This document shows positions 35,590 to 45,664 of a stretch of 64,000 bases of DNA, piece by piece. The notes beneath the pieces are model-generated. The model saw only the letters and a list, made by a program, of their open reading frames with translations, searched no databases and had not been told where the DNA came from. Every line of letters begins with the position of its first letter. The first letter of the stretch is position 1. The translations under genes were made by a program, and so were the position numbers. Source of the DNA: Pirellulaceae bacterium (lineage in GTDB: Bacteria; Planctomycetota; Planctomycetia; Pirellulales; Pirellulaceae); the NCBI GenBank assembly GCA_019636375.1, contig JAHBXS010000004.1, positions 744,001-808,000 on the forward strand. Reading direction: 5' to 3'.

Positions 35590-36792
35590 TCAACTGGACA
35601 TTTGCCGCTCAGCCCAAGATCTTAATTGAGCGAACTGCTCCGAAAATTCCTGAGCTGAGGCGCCTTGGGGAGACTTGAAAAAGCTGGCGAGCCAGCCTAA
35701 TTCGCCAATTTCGCCAAGCTGCGACGCTAAGCCTACAAATCTGGCCAAATCGAGAACCAACGGAGCGGCCAAAATCGAATCGCAGCCTTGCCAGATGAAC
35801 TGCATGATCATCGGCGTTCCAAGAAATCCCTGAAAGTGAATGTGATCCCAAGCCGTCTTCCAGTCTCCCAGGCTGCTGATGTATTCGATGCTTGTGTGGG
35901 TCTGAGGGGCATAGCCAAGGATATTTCCCAAAAGCGCATCCTTGCTGACCACCTTCGTCGCCTTGTTGTTCGGATCGTCCAATATTTTCCCGTCTAAGTT
36001 CCCAAAGATGTTGTGCCCGACCCAACTCATGACGTGAAGGTTTCGAGCAGCAAAGGCCGGCGCCAAAACACTTTTCAAAAAAGTCTCCCCGGTTTTTCCA
36101 TCTCGCCCGGCATGACAGGTCTGTTGCAACTCAGCCAATTCTCGCAGGGCCCGCAAGTTACTGCCAACGCTCGGCGTGAAATTAACATGCGGAAACCCTA
36201 ACTCCATCGTCGCGATTGCGTAGAGCGTGCTGGCGGGAACCGGAAAGTCCGGGCGATCAAGCTGAGTTGAGAATTGTTGCCAGTCCAATTCGTCCAACGA
36301 TCGATCATGGCCAGGTTCCGTTGAGCTTACGTTGATCACAATGACCTTTTCCAAATTCCGTTCGGCAGCAAAGGCCCGCAAGTCTTCTTGAATGGCTGTG
36401 ATCGTTTTTCGGGGGCTGTCCAATTGGCGCGACTGCCGCGAATCGGCCAAAGCCGAAATCGCTTGGCCGCTGTTGTACAAAAAGCCGGGTCGAATCTGTT
36501 CGCTCCAACGCACTAGGTCCTCGCGGACTTGATCGACCAACGCAGGCGAAAACGCACGGCTTGAATTGGCCAATTGTTGAGCGCCATCGAAGAAGTTTGC
36601 TGCGCGAATCTCGTGGCCCCCCAGTTCCCATTGGTCCCAAGGGGTCAAATTCAGGGCTTGAAAGCACGGTAACGCCGAGACCAAAGCCGTTGGCTGAATG
36701 AGTCCTCGCCGAAGAGCCGCCAATCCAACCGCAACAGTCGAGGCGACTCCACCGCCCGCTCCGACTAACCAAATCCCGAATTGTTGTTTCAT
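35590..36792 (-). CDS. Inositol-3-phosphate synthase-like protein
   Basis: A 400-residue NAD-dependent isomerase-type enzyme that would convert glucose-6-phosphate to myo-inositol-3-phosphate. The N-terminal Rossmann motif is LVGAGGGVASTVAVG (~9-23). Family segments include NVSSTEPG, FTPSVGSNL, KTGETFLKSVLAP and HNIFGNLDGKILDD. These match the Ino1 catalytic region, including the Lys of KTGET. Length fits bacterial Ino1. It is a single gene, divergent from the aminotransferase; inositol could feed phospholipid or osmolyte synthesis. Confidence 0.88.
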   Translation of the reverse strand: MKQQFGIWLVGAGGGVASTVAVGLAALRRGLIQPTALVSALPCFQALNLTPWDQWELGGHEIRAANFFDGAQQLANSSRAFSPALVDQVREDLVRWSEQIRPGFLYNSGQAISALADSRQSRQLDSPRKTITAIQEDLRAFAAERNLEKVIVINVSSTEPGHDRSLDELDWQQFSTQLDRPDFPVPASTLYAIATMELGFPHVNFTPSVGSNLRALRELAELQQTCHAGRDGKTGETFLKSVLAPAFAARNLHVMSWVGHNIFGNLDGKILDDPNNKATKVVSKDALLGNILGYAPQTHTSIEYISSLGDWKTAWDHIHFQGFLGTPMIMQFIWQGCDSILAAPLVLDLARFVGLASQLGEIGELGWLASFFKSPQGASAQEFSEQFAQLRSWAERQMSS

Positions 36793-37029
36793 TGAGGTCT
36801 ATTTTGATGACGGCGAAAATGAAAATTCCTCCTCTTATCCTAATGGCTTGTTATAAATTTCCCAAGCGGTGCGACTCGTTGCGGCGTTTTTTTCCCTGCT
36901 GTCCCGCGACCAAGGCCAGATCAATCGCTACAATGTTAAGGGAATTTTCTCGCACTCCATTGGTCGCGTTGACTTTCGACTCGCGATCCAGGCAACGAAT
37001 CGTCTCTAGGAAATCAGGACTTGGCCAAT

Positions 37030-38244
37030 ATGTTCGCACATTTAAAAGTAGCTCCCCCCGACCCGGTTTTCGGATTAGCCGAAATGTTCCGTGCAGACTC
37101 GAACCCCGCCAAAATTAATTTGACCGTCGGTGCCTACCAAACGGACGATGGCGAAACACCGATCTTGGACAGCGTTAAAAGAGCTGAGGAACTGATTCTT
37201 GCGAAAGAATCGACAAAGAACTATCTCCCCATCGACGGCACCTCAAATTATGCAAAATTAGTAGCGAGGCTAATTTTCGGCGACCGGCATCCGGTGATTT
37301 CGGATCGCAGATACGCCACCGCTCATACGCCGGGAGGGACAGGGGCCTTACGAATTTCGACCGACTTTCTCCGCCAACAGTGCAACACCAAGACGATCTG
37401 GGTGGGGAACCCGACTTGGGCGAATCATCCACAAATTTTTGCAGCGGCCGGTTTGCATGTTGAGTGGTTTCCATACCTGACGTCGGATCGCCGACAATTG
37501 GATTTTGGCTCAATCCTCGACGCTCTCGGCCGCGCTGGTTCAGGCGATGCCGTGTTGTTGCATACAGTCTGCCACAATCCAACCGGATTCGATTTGAGTC
37601 ACGAACAGTGGCGAGAGGCGTTGGCTATCGTCAAAGAACGTCGGCTCATCCCGATTTTCGATTTTGCCTATCAAGGGCTTGGACAAGGGCTCGATGCTGA
37701 CGCCGAAATGATCCGCGAGTTTTTAGCGAATGGTCAAGCGGCTTTAATTTGCAGTTCGTTTTCTAAGAACATGGGGCTGTACGGCGAGCGAGTCGGAGCC
37801 CTCACGGTCGTCACGGAAGATGCCACGTCGACGCCGGCGGCCTTGAGTCAAGTCAAATCGATCATCCGCACGATCTACTCGACGCCACCCCAACACGGAG
37901 GCGCGATAGCCGAAACGATTCTGAGCAATGAAGGCCTCCGCCAAGATTGGATGGCCGAGTTGGAGACGATGCGGCTGAGAATCATCGAGTTGCGGGAAAC
38001 GTTTGTGCAACGACTTTCTATGCGGATTCCAGACCATGACTTTGGATTCATTCGGCAGCAGGTTGGGATGTTCAGTTTCTCAGGGCTAACCCGCGAACAG
38101 GTGATTCGGCTGCGAGAAGAATTTGCGATTTACGCCGTCGAAAGCGGGCGGATCAACATCGCTGGGATCAATTCGCGAAACTTAGAACCGTTGTGCGAGG
38201 CAATCGCCAAATGCGTGGAACAAACGGCGAGTTGCGAGGTATAA
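37030..38244 (+). CDS. Class I aspartate/aromatic aminotransferase
   Basis: A 404-residue PLP enzyme of the AspC/TyrB type, which exchanges amino groups between aspartate or aromatic amino acids and 2-oxoacids. The start FAHLKVAPPDPVFGLAEMF matches this subgroup. HNPTGFDLSHEQW and FDFAYQGLGQGLD are cofactor-binding regions, and SSFSKNMGLYGERVG holds the PLP lysine. ATG at 37030 is chosen to match family N-termini; an in-frame TTG at 37021 has a slightly better ribosome site and remains possible. Confidence 0.93.
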   Translation: MFAHLKVAPPDPVFGLAEMFRADSNPAKINLTVGAYQTDDGETPILDSVKRAEELILAKESTKNYLPIDGTSNYAKLVARLIFGDRHPVISDRRYATAHTPGGTGALRISTDFLRQQCNTKTIWVGNPTWANHPQIFAAAGLHVEWFPYLTSDRRQLDFGSILDALGRAGSGDAVLLHTVCHNPTGFDLSHEQWREALAIVKERRLIPIFDFAYQGLGQGLDADAEMIREFLANGQAALICSSFSKNMGLYGERVGALTVVTEDATSTPAALSQVKSIIRTIYSTPPQHGGAIAETILSNEGLRQDWMAELETMRLRIIELRETFVQRLSMRIPDHDFGFIRQQVGMFSFSGLTREQVIRLREEFAIYAVESGRINIAGINSRNLEPLCEAIAKCVEQTASCEV

Positions 38245-38314
38245 GTAGGATTACTTTCAGGCTCAAATTTTCCTCGAAGGTACTCGCCAACAATTTTCCT
38301 GGTCACATTGTTTT

Positions 38315-39589
38315 ATGCGTTTGCTCATTAAGTTATTGATCGCCGCCCTAATTTTGGCAGGCATCGGTTGGTTTAGTTATCAGCCGATGATGTCCTATTG
38401 GCAGGAACGGAACAAGCCGCAATGGGAGACCGCCGCAGTTATTTTCGGCGATGCCAAGCGGGTCATCACGTCTACCGGGAAAATCGAACCGGTGCTCAAG
38501 GTTGCGATCGGTTCTTTTGTTTCCGGCCCGATCGTTGAACTGCATGTCGACTTCAACGATGAGGTCAAGGAAGGGGACTTGTTAGCCAAGGTCGATCCGC
38601 TCCTTTATCAAGCCGCTGTGGACCGCGACCAAGCCAACTTGTCGACTCGCGAAGCTGAAGTGAATCGCGTCAAGGCTCAACTTAAGCTTGCAGAAAACAA
38701 CCTAGCTCGTGGCGAGAAGCTTCGTCAAAAAAATGAAAAGTATCTTTCTGATCGCGAGATGGACGCCCTCACCGCGGAATATACGGCTTTGGAAGCCTCA
38801 CTTGAAGTCGCAGAGGCATCAGTCAAGCAAGCTCGAGCTCAACTTGACAACTCAAAAACGAATCTCGATTACTGCGAGATCAAGTCGCCCGTGGATGGGG
38901 TGATCCTCGAACGGAAAATTGATCCAGGGCAAACGCTGGCCTCACAGTTTCAAACCCCAGAGTTGTTTGTCGTCGCGCCGGATTTGCGAAAAAAGTTGCA
39001 TGTCTTCGCGTCAGTTGACGAATCGGATATCGGGCTCATCCGCCGGGCTTTCGAGAACAAGTTGCCCGTAAAATTTACCGTTGACGCTTATCCGGATGAG
39101 GTTTTCGAGGGCTACATCGAACAAATTCGATTGAGTGCAACGGAAGTCCAAAACGTGATCACTTATCCCGTGGTTGTTGCCACCGAGAATCCGGACTTAA
39201 AACTTCTCCCCAGTATGACGGCGCAGATTTCGTTCGAAGTCGATTCTAAAGAAAGGGTCCTGAAAGTCCCCAACGCTGCACTACGTTATTACCCAGAGCG
39301 TCCTCAATATGTCAACGAAGAAGATCGAAAGTTGCTCGATGGCTCTCAATGGAACCGCCAAGGCAACCAGGACAACCCCGACAGCACCAGCGAAAAAGAT
39401 CCAGAATTGTCAGCCACCGAACGCGCTGCCAATTCTCAGGGACGAAGCAAACGCCACGTTTGGGTCGTTCGCGAGGGAATTCTTCATGCGATTGAAATCG
39501 AAGTCGGTTTTTCGGAGAGCCGATATTCGGTGGTCGTTAGCGGCGAGCTTGAGGAAGGGATGGAATTGGTCACGGGGATGAAGAAGTAG
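38315..39589 (+). CDS. MacA-like periplasmic adaptor protein (HlyD/RND-type)
   Basis: A 424-residue membrane-fusion protein. It has an N-terminal membrane anchor (~4-22), a biotinyl-lipoyl-like half (GPIVELHVDFNDEVKEGDLLAKVDP), a long coiled-coil hairpin (~90-175) and the second lipoyl half (SPVDGVILERKIDPGQTL). Beta-barrel and membrane-proximal domains follow, with an unusual acidic insert near 345-370 (NRQGNQDNPDSTSEKDPEL). It is the first gene of a MacAB-like set: permease, ATPase and outer-membrane protein follow on the same strand. Confidence 0.92.
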   Translation: MRLLIKLLIAALILAGIGWFSYQPMMSYWQERNKPQWETAAVIFGDAKRVITSTGKIEPVLKVAIGSFVSGPIVELHVDFNDEVKEGDLLAKVDPLLYQAAVDRDQANLSTREAEVNRVKAQLKLAENNLARGEKLRQKNEKYLSDREMDALTAEYTALEASLEVAEASVKQARAQLDNSKTNLDYCEIKSPVDGVILERKIDPGQTLASQFQTPELFVVAPDLRKKLHVFASVDESDIGLIRRAFENKLPVKFTVDAYPDEVFEGYIEQIRLSATEVQNVITYPVVVATENPDLKLLPSMTAQISFEVDSKERVLKVPNAALRYYPERPQYVNEEDRKLLDGSQWNRQGNQDNPDSTSEKDPELSATERAANSQGRSKRHVWVVREGILHAIEIEVGFSESRYSVVVSGELEEGMELVTGMKK

Positions 39590-39598
39590 GAATTGGCG

Positions 39599-40840
39599 AT
39601 GTCTATATGGGATACATTTCGGGTCGCTCTGCGGGCGTTGCTGAAAAACAAAATGCGCGCTGGCCTAACTGTCCTCGGAGTCGTGATAGGAATTGCAGCC
39701 GTGACGACGATGGTATCGATCGGCCAAAGTGCCAGTGCTCTCGTCCAAAACCAATTCGAAGCACTGGGAACAAATGTCATCGTTGTGTTCCCAGAAACTC
39801 GCCGTCGAGGCGGGGTCCGCCAGGGGCTCACGATTACCCTAACCGCTGCCGACAGTCGAGAAATCTCCGCTCAGTGCGATGCCGTTCTGGCTTCATCGCC
39901 GTTAGTAGGGACCGGAGGCCAAGTGATTTATGGAAACGCCAATTGGAGCCCCAACGAAATGTTTGGAGTCGGGGCGGATTACCTTACTGTTCGAAATTGG
40001 CCTATCGACGCTGGTGAATTTTTCACTGATGACGACATCAAAGCGGGAGCTAAAGTCTGTGTGATTGGCCATACGGTTGTGACCAAACTCTTTCAAACGG
40101 CTGATCCGATCGACGAGATTATTCGCATTCGCAACATACCCTTTCGAATCATCGGAGTCCTTGAGAAAAAAGGGGTGGATATGGTGGGAACCGACAAGGA
40201 CAACATTGTCCTCATGCCTTACACCACCGTTCGCAAACGTCTGCAAGGCTCGAATTTTGACGATGTCAACGCGATTATGGTCTCTGCTGTTTCGCCAACG
40301 AAGATGAGTGAAGCGACGCGGCAAATCGAACAACTCCTTTTCGAACGGCATCACATCCCGCCAGGGCAGACGGCTGATTTTCGCGTGCAGAACACAACAG
40401 AGATTGCGCAGACTTTGGGCGTCATTACGGGAACACTGACCCTGATGCTCTCGGCAATCGCAGGGATCTCGTTGCTGGTCGGTGGTGTGGGAATTATGAA
40501 CATCATGCTGGTATCCGTAACTGAACGAACCAAGGAAATCGGCATTCGAATGGCCGTAGGTGCAAGTGGGCGAGACATCTTAAGACAGTTTTTGGTCGAG
40601 GCTGTTGTGCTTAGTCTAATCGGAGGCGTGATCGGTGTCTCGCTCGGAACGGCTGCGTCGGTCGGAGCCACTTTAATCATCAATCAAGTAACCGCCGGAG
40701 AAGACTGGCCCATCATCATTTCCTTGCCCGCTGCTGCTGTCGCGTTGGTCTTTGCCGCCGGCGTGGGCGTGTTTTTTGGCTATTATCCGGCACGGCGAGC
40801 GAGTCGCATGGACCCAATTGAAGCGTTACGTTATGAGTAA
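39599..40840 (+). CDS. MacB-type ABC transporter permease (FtsX-like)
   Basis: A 413-residue permease with an N-terminal helix after ALLKNKMRAGLTVLGVVIGIAAV, a large periplasmic MacB_PCD domain (~45-270) and three C-terminal helices. The FtsX signature ERTKEIGIRMAVGASGRDIL precedes the C-terminal bundle, and the protein ends RRASRMDPIEALRYE as usual. Start is ATG at 39599 behind AGGAATT. The gap to the adaptor gene is 9 bp. Unlike E. coli MacB, the ATPase is a separate gene (40862). Confidence 0.93.
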   Translation: MSIWDTFRVALRALLKNKMRAGLTVLGVVIGIAAVTTMVSIGQSASALVQNQFEALGTNVIVVFPETRRRGGVRQGLTITLTAADSREISAQCDAVLASSPLVGTGGQVIYGNANWSPNEMFGVGADYLTVRNWPIDAGEFFTDDDIKAGAKVCVIGHTVVTKLFQTADPIDEIIRIRNIPFRIIGVLEKKGVDMVGTDKDNIVLMPYTTVRKRLQGSNFDDVNAIMVSAVSPTKMSEATRQIEQLLFERHHIPPGQTADFRVQNTTEIAQTLGVITGTLTLMLSAIAGISLLVGGVGIMNIMLVSVTERTKEIGIRMAVGASGRDILRQFLVEAVVLSLIGGVIGVSLGTAASVGATLIINQVTAGEDWPIIISLPAAAVALVFAAGVGVFFGYYPARRASRMDPIEALRYE

Positions 40841-40861
40841 CCGGGGCGTGAGACACTAACG

Positions 40862-41605
40862 ATGGCTATGATTGAACTTCGCGATGTTCGACGCACCTAC
40901 GACTTGGGGGAGGTTGAAGTTCATGCGCTGCGAAACGTCACATTGAATATCGAACGTGGGGAATACGTAGCCCTCATCGGGCCGAGTGGCTCGGGAAAAT
41001 CGACCTTGATGAACACGCTCGGCTGTTTGGATCGGCCTACATCGGGAAGTTACATTCTCGACGGCGAGGAAATTGTCACAATGTCGCGCGACGAGCGAGC
41101 CAAAATTCGCAACCGGCAATTAGGCTTCGTGTTCCAGAATTTTAATCTGCTTAATCGCACATCCGCTGTTGAAAACGTCGAGCTTCCTCTGATGTATCGA
41201 CGGGGACTCAACAGTCGTGAGCGCCGCAAAACAGCCATTGAACTTTTGAAAAAGGTGGGTTTAGGGGACCGACTTTACCATCATTCAAGCCAACTCTCTG
41301 GCGGCCAGCAACAGCGTGTGGCCATTGCTCGGGCGCTTGCAACCAATCCGTCGATTCTGATGGGAGATGAGCCGACAGGGAACCTCGATTCCAAAACCAG
41401 TCGCGAGGTGATTGGTTTGTTTCGTGAACTGAACGAAGTGCATGGACAGACGGTCATCTTGGTGACACACGATCCGGCAGTAGCTCGGAACGCAAGGCGA
41501 ATGATCGTGCTTCGCGACGGCGAAGTCGTTGAAGACACAAGTGACTTCGAGCGAGCGATGCAGGCTCTTCACTACGAAGTCCTTGACGAAAATGAAACGG
41601 TTTAG
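40862..41605 (+). CDS. MacB-type ABC transporter ATP-binding protein
   Basis: A 247-residue ATPase. Walker A is GPSGSGKST (~40-48), the signature is LSGGQQQRVAIARAL, and Walker B follows (ILMGDEPTGNLDS), as in the LolD/MacB/FtsE subgroup. It drives the mechanotransmission exporter formed with the upstream permease and adaptor. The gap to the permease is 21 bp. Substrate unknown: macrolides, peptides and lipoproteins are all known for this family. Confidence 0.95.
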   Translation: MAMIELRDVRRTYDLGEVEVHALRNVTLNIERGEYVALIGPSGSGKSTLMNTLGCLDRPTSGSYILDGEEIVTMSRDERAKIRNRQLGFVFQNFNLLNRTSAVENVELPLMYRRGLNSRERRKTAIELLKKVGLGDRLYHHSSQLSGGQQQRVAIARALATNPSILMGDEPTGNLDSKTSREVIGLFRELNEVHGQTVILVTHDPAVARNARRMIVLRDGEVVEDTSDFERAMQALHYEVLDENETV

Positions 41606-41641
41606 TCGTTGGCATCGATCTTTGAAATGGTCTGTTCGCTC

Positions 41642-41685
41642 GTTCACGGAGTGAACGGCTACGTGGCTTTTCACTCTGTGAAAAG
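41642..41685 (+). repeat. Two adjacent perfect hairpins
   Basis: GTTCAC-GGA-GTGAAC (41642-41656) and CTTTTCAC-TCT-GTGAAAAG (41667-41685) lie side by side in the 256-bp gap between the ABC ATPase and TolC-family genes. They share the TTCAC/GTGAA core. There is no T-run, so they are not typical terminators. They may be an mRNA processing or stabilising element, or a short palindromic repeat. Confidence 0.7.
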
Positions 41686-41861
41686 TCTACCCCTTAGCAG
41701 GCCCCCCCGAAGCCACCCGCTATACACCCAAAAGCCCGAAAATCCCGGACGATCGTTTCAACCCCTACAAATGAATTCTGCAACAAGACTCGGACATGAG
41801 TTCAAACTGAATCATTAAGAATCGCTAGAGCATTCGGCAGACATGTTCGATACCTTGGAAC

Positions 41862-43832
41862 ATGCAAAATCGTCACGTTATCTACATTCTGATCTGGACG
41901 GGTTTTGGGCTGATCGGCCATTGGGCAGGAGCTCAGCAGCCCTTGCGGGGCATTCTCCCAGAGCAACGAGCATTACAAATCCGCTCGCCTGACCAACTTC
42001 CGTCGCGCCCCATTCCTCGTACACCGCCTCCGGCAACCGTGACGGACCCGCAATGGGATGCCAATCCTGTAAATCTTTCGCTGTCCGAGGTATTGAACAT
42101 CAGCTTGCAAAATTTGGATGTGGTCCGCGTCTTGAGCGGTGTCACGGCCAACTCGACGGGACGAACGATTTATGATGTCGCCATAAACAACACGGGCATC
42201 GACGTGCAACGCGGCTTGTTTGATCCGAACCTTTCGGCCAATAACCTGTGGACTCAAAACAGACTTCCATCGGCCGTTCCTGATTTAATCGATCCAACGA
42301 TCACAAATTTAGAATCAACCCGGAACAATCGACATGCCTTGAATTTCGGTCTATCCCAACGCCTGTTGACCGGCGGTAATATCGACTTTGGCGTGGTGGG
42401 CTCCAACAATCGTTTTCCAAACCTCATCACGCCACTTAATCCGCAGATCAATTCAAGCCCTTCGTTGCAATTCACGCAGCCGCTGTTGCAGGGAGCCGGT
42501 CGCGCGGTGAACGAGGCACCTATTGTCATTGCGATGATCGACACGGAGCGATCCTTCTTCCAATTTAAAGATTCCGTACAGCGGCATGTATTGAGCGTTG
42601 TTCAGGGGTATTGGCAATTGGTCCAGGCTCGGACGGAGTTGTGGGCCAGAGAGCAACAAGTTCGCCAACTGCAATTTGCCTTAAAACGCGCCGAAGATCG
42701 AGTCGAGGTCGGTGACGCTCGGCTGGGAGAATTGTCCCAAGCTCGCGTGGCATTCGAGAATTTTCGCGCGGGGCTTTTGATCGCCGAAGGCAATCTCCTG
42801 GCGAGGGAATCGGCTTTGAGAAACGTCTTGGGGCTCAGTCCGTTTGACAATGATCGGATATTTCCAACTTCTCCTTTGATCGATGAACGCTTGGAGTGGA
42901 ATTGGAACGAGTTGCTTGATCTTGCCGAACAGTATCGCCCGGATGTCATTGAATTGAAACTGATTCTCGAAGCCGATCAACAACGACTCTTGGTCCGTCA
43001 AAACGATACCCTCCCGCGTCTCGATGCGATCGCCCTGTATCGCTGGAACGGAATCGAAGGGACGATGCCTAACGGGTCACAAATCAGTGGCGGAGGATTT
43101 AATGATTGGGCGTTGGGCGTTAATTTTTCCGTACCACTTGGATTGCGAACAGCACGAGCCTCATTGCGACAGCAAGAATTGTTGATCCAACGCGATCAAT
43201 TGAATCTTCAACAAGGCTTACACCAAGCCTCCCATGACTTGGCGGTCACCGTCAGAAATTTGGAGTTGGCCTACGCTCAATACCGCCGTTATCAAGAAGT
43301 CCGCCAAGCCGCCCAAGACAACCTCGATCAACAGATTGAGATTGGCAACGAGCTAGAGCAATTTATTGTGCTACTACAAGCCATTGTTGATTGGGGAAAC
43401 GCAGTTTCCAGCGAAGCCCAAGCTTTGGTGCTATACAACTCTGAACTCGCCGCTCTCGAATTGCAAACAGGAACGATTTTGGAGAGTCATGGCATCGCGT
43501 TCGTTGAAGAACGTTTTGGATCCCTTGGTCCGTTGGGGCGTCGGGCCGTTCCGGTGATGTATCCCGCGACGACTCCTCCGACCCCTTCGGTGGACCGTTA
43601 TCCGAGCGGAGAAAAACCGAGCGAAGAGCGATTCAACTTGGTCGATCCGCTTGAGGCGTTTGGTATTGGACAACCCGCCCAACCACGGAATTCTGATCAG
43701 GAAGTTCCAAGAGATTTTGCGCCTCCTGACATCAGACTAACTCCAGACAATCCAACTGCTGGAGAAAACCGTTCTCGCTCAAGCCCTTTGTTTAGCGGCG
43801 AACGAATTAAGAAGTTTTTCCGCAGCCCATAG
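41862..43832 (+). CDS. TolC-family outer-membrane efflux protein
   Basis: A 656-residue exporter channel with a signal peptide (MQNRHVIYILIWTGFGLIG...AGAQ). The duplicated TolC helical hairpins are visible: ~200-330 (VQGYWQLVQARTELWAREQ; ARESALRNVLGL) and ~390-530 (RASLRQQELLIQRDQLNLQ; RNLELAYAQYRRYQEV). The C-terminal ~100 residues are Pro-rich and of low complexity, longer than in E. coli TolC. It should complete the MacAB-like pump encoded upstream and could also serve the type I secretion cluster, which has no TolC of its own. Confidence 0.9.
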   Translation: MQNRHVIYILIWTGFGLIGHWAGAQQPLRGILPEQRALQIRSPDQLPSRPIPRTPPPATVTDPQWDANPVNLSLSEVLNISLQNLDVVRVLSGVTANSTGRTIYDVAINNTGIDVQRGLFDPNLSANNLWTQNRLPSAVPDLIDPTITNLESTRNNRHALNFGLSQRLLTGGNIDFGVVGSNNRFPNLITPLNPQINSSPSLQFTQPLLQGAGRAVNEAPIVIAMIDTERSFFQFKDSVQRHVLSVVQGYWQLVQARTELWAREQQVRQLQFALKRAEDRVEVGDARLGELSQARVAFENFRAGLLIAEGNLLARESALRNVLGLSPFDNDRIFPTSPLIDERLEWNWNELLDLAEQYRPDVIELKLILEADQQRLLVRQNDTLPRLDAIALYRWNGIEGTMPNGSQISGGGFNDWALGVNFSVPLGLRTARASLRQQELLIQRDQLNLQQGLHQASHDLAVTVRNLELAYAQYRRYQEVRQAAQDNLDQQIEIGNELEQFIVLLQAIVDWGNAVSSEAQALVLYNSELAALELQTGTILESHGIAFVEERFGSLGPLGRRAVPVMYPATTPPTPSVDRYPSGEKPSEERFNLVDPLEAFGIGQPAQPRNSDQEVPRDFAPPDIRLTPDNPTAGENRSRSSPLFSGERIKKFFRSP

Positions 43833-43843
43833 TCGGAAATCTT

Positions 43844-45592
43844 TTAGCGCAACCTTCGAGTAGAGGAGTCGGCTCCCCCTGAGATGGAGGTTTCGAGTTT
43901 TTCGGCAACCAATGTCTGTTCTTCGACGAGCCGTCGAGCAGAATCGATTTCTGTCGTCAAGAATTGCCTAAGGTCCTCCAACAACGCTGAGTTTTCGGTG
44001 TGGTTATCGACCGTGACGTGGTTAAATTTTCTTTGCTGGCCTTTTGCTGCCGCCAACGCTGCGTAAATTTTCTGGCCTAGGTCAGATTCAAGCTTCAACT
44101 GAATTTGCGAACGTGTGCCATCCAATTGGACCAACATTTCAAAGTTTTGTACCGCATTGATCTCTTGGTTGAGAAGATTTCGAATCTCCTCTCCTCCAAC
44201 GTGACTCGAAACATGTTCGGCGAACAGGGCAGTTCCTGATAGGCCGATACGGAGTGTACCAGTCAATCGCTCATCGACCACTTGCAAATCGGCTTGAGCG
44301 CGACAGGTGGCGCTCGACAAGTTGGCCACGAGAGATTCTTCGTTTCCGATAAGTGTTGAGGCAATATTAAAGTCGGGGCAAGAAATTGAGAACTGGTCAA
44401 CGGACTCCGGAGACCGCCGGTCCAAACTGGCATTTAGCGAGAAATGCTGTTTGCCTTGGGCCCGGAAAGCCATGGTGGTTGGGGATTCAATAAGTTGAGA
44501 CTGAGGCGAGTAATTCTCAATCTTTCCAGCAAGTTCGTAAAAGCTCCCATTTACCGTTCCCGACCCTTCAATGTCCAATTCGCGGATCAAGAACATTGGC
44601 CGTGATTGCATACCGACAAACTCGACATCGCGTCCGGGACCCGTGGCCGACAAAAAGTTTCGTTCGGCGTCTGGGTAGACTGAATAGAACCAATCCAGCC
44701 ATTCGAGAACCTTTCTCGATTCTTGAGCCGCCAATTCACTCAACATGAACTTGGCTACTGCCGCCTCTTGGGTTTCAGTCACGAACAAAGGAGCAGGACC
44801 TTGTGGGGGAACCGTGAGTCGCGACGCCAAGTCGTTGATTTGCGCGTTGCCGGTTGACTTGAGTTTGTCGAGCTCTGCCGTGATTTCGGTCAAATTCTGG
44901 CGTAGCGTCATGAGTTCGACGATCTGCTGCTGGGATTCATTCTTGTCTGCACGCAAAGCATTTTTAGGTCCAGTCGATGTTTGAGTTGCTACCACCTTAT
45001 TTTGGAGCGTTTGTCGATGTCCATCTGCCTTTTGGACCAATTCTCGGATTCGTGTCGTCCATTGACGTTTGAGCAACGCATGCTCGACGCTTAGATTCGG
45101 CGTTGCCGTTGACGGTGGTTTGACGGACCATGTCACCATGTGGTCCAAAAACTGATGTTGAGCATCCTGTGGAGTTTGACGCCACGAAAAATTTGCCAGC
45201 CCGAATTGTTCATTCGCGTCAGTTGAATCTGGGCGTTTGTTTTTGGAAAACGTCGTTCGAGGCGTGTCCATTTGAACACCGCCGGCTCGCCCGTTGTTAA
45301 CGACGATTCTCCGCGACGCTAGTTCGGCAAGATCAAGTTGGAGAATGGCCTCGCGGGCCTGAAACAAATTGCGACTCGGACTGCGCGGATTGGCCAGGGC
45401 AAAGTCGTTCAACTCCATCGTTCCACGACGGAAATCGGTAAACATCTCGCCAATATCGACTTGGCCTCCGGTAGTTTCCTCAAGGTGGCGTTTCACAAGC
45501 TGGTGAATCGTCGGCTTGGAACTCATCCAGACGATCAACATCAGCAAAGTCAAAATAAAGAAGCGGGCGGTCACAATATTCACCTTTGTCAT
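43844..45592 (-). CDS. TIGR03545-like conserved membrane-anchored protein
   Basis: A 582-residue protein with one N-terminal membrane helix (~8-24) and a large soluble part. VDIGEMFTDFRRGTMELNDFALANP (in two stretches) resembles AsmA-type lipid-transport beta domains. The middle (~170-300) is coiled coil, and the C-terminus is again helical. It follows, by 72 bp, a DUF2062-like gene on the same strand; I recall TIGR03545 and TIGR03546 as genes that occur side by side. The role is unknown, plausibly in envelope maintenance. Confidence 0.65.
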   Translation of the reverse strand: MTKVNIVTARFFILTLLMLIVWMSSKPTIHQLVKRHLEETTGGQVDIGEMFTDFRRGTMELNDFALANPRSPSRNLFQAREAILQLDLAELASRRIVVNNGRAGGVQMDTPRTTFSKNKRPDSTDANEQFGLANFSWRQTPQDAQHQFLDHMVTWSVKPPSTATPNLSVEHALLKRQWTTRIRELVQKADGHRQTLQNKVVATQTSTGPKNALRADKNESQQQIVELMTLRQNLTEITAELDKLKSTGNAQINDLASRLTVPPQGPAPLFVTETQEAAVAKFMLSELAAQESRKVLEWLDWFYSVYPDAERNFLSATGPGRDVEFVGMQSRPMFLIRELDIEGSGTVNGSFYELAGKIENYSPQSQLIESPTTMAFRAQGKQHFSLNASLDRRSPESVDQFSISCPDFNIASTLIGNEESLVANLSSATCRAQADLQVVDERLTGTLRIGLSGTALFAEHVSSHVGGEEIRNLLNQEINAVQNFEMLVQLDGTRSQIQLKLESDLGQKIYAALAAAKGQQRKFNHVTVDNHTENSALLEDLRQFLTTEIDSARRLVEEQTLVAEKLETSISGGADSSTRRLR

Positions 45593-45664
45593 GGCAGTCG
45601 GTCGCTGAACCTGTCGAGGGAACCTTTTACAAGGAGACTCATTGAAATGAACTTTCGTAAATCA

